Source of the DNA: Phaeobacter sp. 22II1-1F12B
GTDB taxonomy: Bacteria > Pseudomonadota > Alphaproteobacteria > Rhodobacterales > Rhodobacteraceae
DNA: 64,000 nucleotides
Assembly (NCBI RefSeq): GCF_002210165.1
Contig: NZ_AQQP01000006.1
Coordinates: forward strand, 248,001-312,000
Direction: 5' to 3'
In this document: piece after piece, positions 60,810 to 64,000 of the stretch
How the letters are laid out: every line of letters begins with the position of its first letter
How positions within the stretch are numbered: position 1 is the first letter of the stretch
Position numbers and translations under genes: made by a program
Notes under the pieces: generated by a model
The model's input: the letters and a program-made list of their open reading frames with translations, nothing else
What the model was told of the DNA's origin: nothing
The model's database searches: none

Positions 60810-62057
60810 TCAACCCTTCTGCGCCGCCAAACCGACTAGGTTCAGGCAGGCCTGCGTCGCGCGGGCCATGTCCTGCACGCTGATCCATTCCAGCGGCCCG
60901 TGAATTTCCTGCATCCCGGTAAAGATATTCGGCGTCGGAATGCCCAGCTCGGTCAGGCGTGAGCCATCCGTGCCGCCCCGGATCGGGACCGAGACCACCT
61001 CCATACCCGCCGCCCGCACCGCCTCGCGGGCCAGTTCCACCGGCGTCATGTCCTTTTCCAGCCAGTAGCGCATGTTGCGATATTGCGGCGTGATCTCGCA
61101 GGTAATCCGCGCGCGCGGCTCCCCCTTGGCAACGGCGGCGCAGATCTCCTGCAACAAGGCCCCCTTCTCGGCCAGCCCCTCCAGTTCGAAATCGCGCAGG
61201 AAGAACTGCAACTCGACCTCTGCCGCCCGACCGCGCATCTCGGCCAGGTGGATGAACCCTTCGCGCCCCGATGTGGTTTCGGGCGTCAGCGTCACATGCG
61301 GCATTGCCATCACGATCTTCGAGGCGAGGTGCAGCGCGTTCACCAGCTTGTCCTTGGCCCAGCCCGGATGCGCGGCCACGCCCGTCACCGTCACCAGCGC
61401 CGCATCCGCCGAGAAGCTTTCAAATTCCACTTCGCCCGGTTTCGATCCATCCAGCGTATAGGCGAAATCCGCGCCCAGATCGGCCGGCAACCGCGCATCC
61501 ACGCCGCGCCCGATTTCCTCGTCCGGGGTGAAAGCCAGCCGCAGCTTGCCATGCGGGATGTCGCGGTTTTCCAGCAGGTGCCGTGCCATGGTCATGATGA
61601 TCGACACCCCGGCCTTGTCATCCCCGCCGAGCAGCGTGGTGCCACTAGCAGTGATGATATCCTCGCCCTGCTTTTCGCCCAGATAGGGCGACACCTCGGG
61701 CGAGAGCACCAGATCGGGAGCATCCGCAAAGGCGATTTCGCCACCATTATAGCCGCGATGCACCACCGGTTTCACACCCGTCGCATTGAAGGCCGGAGCC
61801 GTGTCCACATGGGCCGCAAAGCCGATGACCGGCACCGCGTGATCCACCGTCGCGGGCACGCTGGCCAGCACCACGCCATAGTCGGTCAGCTCCACGTCTT
61901 CGGCACCCATCGCTTCCAGCTCGGACACCAGCAGGTGTGACATGTCGAGTTGCCGCTCGGTGCTCGGAGAGCTTGGCGAATCCGCGTCACTCTGGGTGTC
62001 GATGGCCGCGTAGCGGGTCAGCCGGTCTTCGAGTTCGCTGTCGAATTCTGTGCGCAT
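60810..62057 (-). CDS. pepT: Peptidase T (tripeptide aminopeptidase)
   Basis: A 415-residue zinc aminopeptidase of the M20 family: GFAAHVDTAPAF (H-x-D), LLGGDDKAGVSI (G-x-D-D bridging Asp), FTPDEEIGRGVD (E-E catalytic/metal), and PIRGGTDGSRLTELGIPTPNIFTG (G-T-D-G) all match PepT. It removes N-terminal residues from tripeptides in the cytoplasm. ATG 62057 follows AGGAG and gives normal length. Confidence 0.94.
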   Translation of the reverse strand: MRTEFDSELEDRLTRYAAIDTQSDADSPSSPSTERQLDMSHLLVSELEAMGAEDVELTDYGVVLASVPATVDHAVPVIGFAAHVDTAPAFNATGVKPVVHRGYNGGEIAFADAPDLVLSPEVSPYLGEKQGEDIITASGTTLLGGDDKAGVSIIMTMARHLLENRDIPHGKLRLAFTPDEEIGRGVDARLPADLGADFAYTLDGSKPGEVEFESFSADAALVTVTGVAAHPGWAKDKLVNALHLASKIVMAMPHVTLTPETTSGREGFIHLAEMRGRAAEVELQFFLRDFELEGLAEKGALLQEICAAVAKGEPRARITCEITPQYRNMRYWLEKDMTPVELAREAVRAAGMEVVSVPIRGGTDGSRLTELGIPTPNIFTGMQEIHGPLEWISVQDMARATQACLNLVGLAAQKG

Positions 62058-62209
62058 CCAAGGCTCTCCTGTATTATTGCGCGCATGGAACACTTCCGCG
62101 TGAAACGAAGTCAAGCAGGCTCCCCCGACGTGCTCATCTTTGCACCACCCCTTGCAAGCCCGCGCCCCTTGGGCGATGTGAAGGGAAATAAATCAGCAAG
62201 GGCCGCGCC

Positions 62210-63277
62210 ATGTCGCTTCCGATGAATCAGCAGCTGAAATACTGGGGCATCGCGGCCGCGGTCTTTGTCCTGTTGCTGTGGCTGCTGGGCGATGTGCTGC
62301 TGCCCTTCGTGATCGGCAGCGCCATTGCCTATATGATCGACCCGATGGCCGACCGGCTCGAACGCGCCGGTCTCAGCCGGGCCGCCGCGACCGCCGTCAT
62401 CACAATCGGCGCGATCCTGACATTCGCACTGGTCACCCTGCTGATCGTGCCGACCCTCATCTCGCAGACCGCCGGGCTGATCGATACCCTGCCGCAACTG
62501 ACCAACCGGTTTCAGGCCTTCCTTGGCGAACGTTTTCCTGAACTGCTCGAGGAAGGTTCAACGATCCGGCAAACCCTCGTCTCGATCGGGGAATCGATCC
62601 GCGAAAGGGCTCCGCAGGTGGCCGAAACCTTGCTGGGTTCGGCACTGTCCCTGATAAACATCGGCGTGCTGCTGGTAATCGTGCCGGTGGTCTCGGTCTA
62701 CATGCTGCTCGACTGGGACCGCATGATTGCCCGCATTGATGAGCTTCTGCCCCGCGAACATGCCCCCACGATCCGCCGCCTCGCCTCCGAGATAGACGAT
62801 ACCATGGCCGCCTTCATCCGCGGCATGGGGCTGGTCTGCCTGATCCTTGGCACCTATTACGCTGTCGCCCTGATGATCGTCGGGCTGAATTTCGGTCTCG
62901 TTGTCGGGTTTATTGCCGGTCTGGTCACCTTCATTCCCTATCTCGGCGCGCTGATCGGCGGTGTCCTCGCCATCGGGCTTGCGCTGTTCCAGTTCTGGGG
63001 CGACTGGCTTTCGATCGGGATCGTCGCGGGTATCTTCGTTGTCGGCCAGATCGTCGAGGGCAATTTCCTGACCCCCAAACTGGTCGGAGATTCCGTCGGC
63101 CTGCACCCGGTCTGGCTGCTTCTCGCCCTCGCGGTATTCGGCACGCTGTTCGGCTTTGTCGGCATGCTGGTCGCCGTACCGGTCGCCGCCGCCCTTGGCG
63201 TTATCACGCGTTTCGCCGTGAACCAGTATCTCGACAGCCGCCTCTATCGCGGCGATGACGGCCCCGGCAGCGTCTGA
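62210..63277 (+). CDS. AI-2E family transporter (PerM-like permease)
   Basis: A 355-residue membrane protein with about eight hydrophobic segments: two at the N-terminus (YWGIAAAVFVLLLWLLGDVLLPFVIGSAIAYMID), a soluble middle with coiled features, and several C-terminal helices. The DPMADRLERAGLSRAAAT region and QIVEGNFLTPKLVGDSVGLHPVWLL motif (E-x-N-x-L-x-P-x-x-x-G-x-x-x-x-L-x-P) are hallmark. AI-2 export is known only for TqsA; most members are uncharacterised exporters. It is followed by hdaA, whose ATG is 1 base after its stop. Confidence 0.9.
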   Translation: MSLPMNQQLKYWGIAAAVFVLLLWLLGDVLLPFVIGSAIAYMIDPMADRLERAGLSRAAATAVITIGAILTFALVTLLIVPTLISQTAGLIDTLPQLTNRFQAFLGERFPELLEEGSTIRQTLVSIGESIRERAPQVAETLLGSALSLINIGVLLVIVPVVSVYMLLDWDRMIARIDELLPREHAPTIRRLASEIDDTMAAFIRGMGLVCLILGTYYAVALMIVGLNFGLVVGFIAGLVTFIPYLGALIGGVLAIGLALFQFWGDWLSIGIVAGIFVVGQIVEGNFLTPKLVGDSVGLHPVWLLLALAVFGTLFGFVGMLVAVPVAAALGVITRFAVNQYLDSRLYRGDDGPGSV

Positions 63278-63278
63278 C

Positions 63279-63959
63279 ATGGCACGCCAACTTGTCTTTG
63301 ACCTGCCCGTTCGCGCGGCGCTGGGACGTGGCGATTTCTACGTCGCCCCCTCCAACGCCATGGCGGTGGCGATGATCGATGCCGCCCCCAACTGGCCGAC
63401 CCAGCAACTGATCCTCACCGGCCCTGCCGGTTCGGGCAAGACCCACCTCGCGCAGGTCTGGTCCGACACCAGCGGCGCACCGGTGATCGCCGCGACGGAC
63501 ATGGCCGCACAGGACATCCCCGCCCTCGCCTCGGCCCCCTGCATCGTCGAGGACGTTCCGCTGATCGCATCAGATGACAAGGCGCTGACCTCGCTCTTTC
63601 ATCTCTACAACCTCTCGCGCGCCGAAGGTCAGCCGCTGCTGATGACCGGGCGCGAGGCCCCGCGCCACTGGAACCTTGCCCTGCCCGATCTGCAAAGCCG
63701 CATCGATTCCGTCTTTCAGGTTGAGATGTCGCCCCCCAATGACACGCTGCTGGCGGCGGTACTGGGCAAGCTGTTCGCCGACCGCCAGATCACGCCCAAA
63801 CACAACGTGATCCCGTTCCTGCTGCGCCACACCGAACGCTCTTTCGCGGCGGCGAATGAAATTGTCGCACGGCTCGATCAGCTGTCGCTGGAAGAAGGGC
63901 GCACGATTTCACGAAGCTTGGCCGCACGGCTTGTGGGTGATACGGATGAGAAAGCGTAA
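63279..63959 (+). CDS. hdaA: DnaA regulatory inactivator HdaA
   Basis: A 226-residue DnaA-related protein holding only the AAA+ ATPase portion: Walker A-like TGPAGSGKTHLAQVW, Walker B-like region CIVEDVPLI and sensor/arginine area ERSFAAANEIVARLD; the DNA-binding domain IV of DnaA is absent. HdaA binds the beta clamp (N-terminal QLVFDLP is the clamp-binding peptide, Q-L-x-x-D-L-P) and stimulates hydrolysis of DnaA-ATP, preventing re-initiation. ATG 63279 is one base after the AI-2E stop (TGACATGG), so the pair is coupled. Confidence 0.92.
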   Translation: MARQLVFDLPVRAALGRGDFYVAPSNAMAVAMIDAAPNWPTQQLILTGPAGSGKTHLAQVWSDTSGAPVIAATDMAAQDIPALASAPCIVEDVPLIASDDKALTSLFHLYNLSRAEGQPLLMTGREAPRHWNLALPDLQSRIDSVFQVEMSPPNDTLLAAVLGKLFADRQITPKHNVIPFLLRHTERSFAAANEIVARLDQLSLEEGRTISRSLAARLVGDTDEKA

Positions 63960-64000
63960 TTCTGTCACCGAACGGTTACATCTCAACCACATAACGCAGC

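Overview
The window is about 64 kb of chromosomal DNA from an alphaproteobacterium, almost certainly a Rhodobacterales member (Roseobacter/Paracoccus-like). This rests on high GC (estimated by eye, mostly near 60% or above), the phaZ-phaC-phaP-phaR arrangement, a VPLPA-CTERM protein, the short prokaryotic-type proS, hdaA, sdhE and several small families typical of the order. No rRNA, tRNA, CRISPR array, prophage or complete insertion sequence was seen. Genes are dense, commonly overlap by 1-8 bases within operons, and lie on both strands.

Layout. 1-2.4 kb: the edge of an M19 dipeptidase gene, a DUF1330 protein, two tandem TerB-like proteins and a PhnD-like protein without a signal peptide. 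2.6-5.9 kb: a polar amino-acid ABC importer (ATPase, binding protein, terminator, two permeases). 6.9-13.8 kb: a gamma-glutamylation-type amine cluster (two glutamine-synthetase-like ligases, a class I amidotransferase, a DAO-type oxidase), then a DegT aminotransferase and a TetR regulator. 13.9-18.4 kb: a complete polyhydroxyalkanoate (PHA) locus with three copies of the PhaR operator CTGC-N3-GCAG. 19-24.4 kb: a chemoreceptor, a hydrolase/VOC/M15-like operon and an MFS transporter. 24.5-29.5 kb: thrS, a bufferin-type RiPP metallophore operon (bufA-bufB-bufC-doxX) and an ArsC-like protein. 29.7-31.6 kb: a cold-shock gene and thyA-folA. 31.8-34.2 kb: a lipoprotein overlapping a Slam-type outer-membrane translocon. 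34.2-43.7 kb: gloA, a DUF1194 protein, MarR and XRE regulators, sdhE, aspartate aminotransferase, a VPLPA-CTERM protein, a MATE exporter, two alpha/beta hydrolases and a DUF1275 protein. 43.9-46.9 kb: an arylsulfotransferase / small membrane protein / membrane sulfotransferase operon. 47.4-50.3 kb: parE followed by an AT-rich, apparently acquired MrcB_N-HNH nuclease gene. 50.7-64 kb: small secreted proteins, a thioesterase, a HELTH lipoprotein, a cytochrome c, lolC-lolD-dehydrogenase, a sugar dehydrogenase, proS, an AHSA1 protein, pepT, an AI-2E-family permease and hdaA.

How the genes work together. The PHA locus is self-contained: PhaC polymerises, PhaP coats granules, PhaZ depolymerises, and PhaR senses polymer and represses through the TGC-rich palindromes found 5' of phaP and between phaC and phaZ. 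The bufferin operon pairs a Cys-rich secreted peptide with its DUF692 and DUF2063 modification proteins, pointing to copper or other metal buffering. The lipoprotein/Slam pair looks like a type XI secretion unit with its own cargo. The amine cluster resembles the Puu putrescine route but lacks the aldehyde dehydrogenase and transaminase of that pathway in this window. The least explained parts are the low-GC nuclease island (49.36-50.7 kb), the paired 22-bp repeats flanking the TetR gene, and the sulfotransferase operon.
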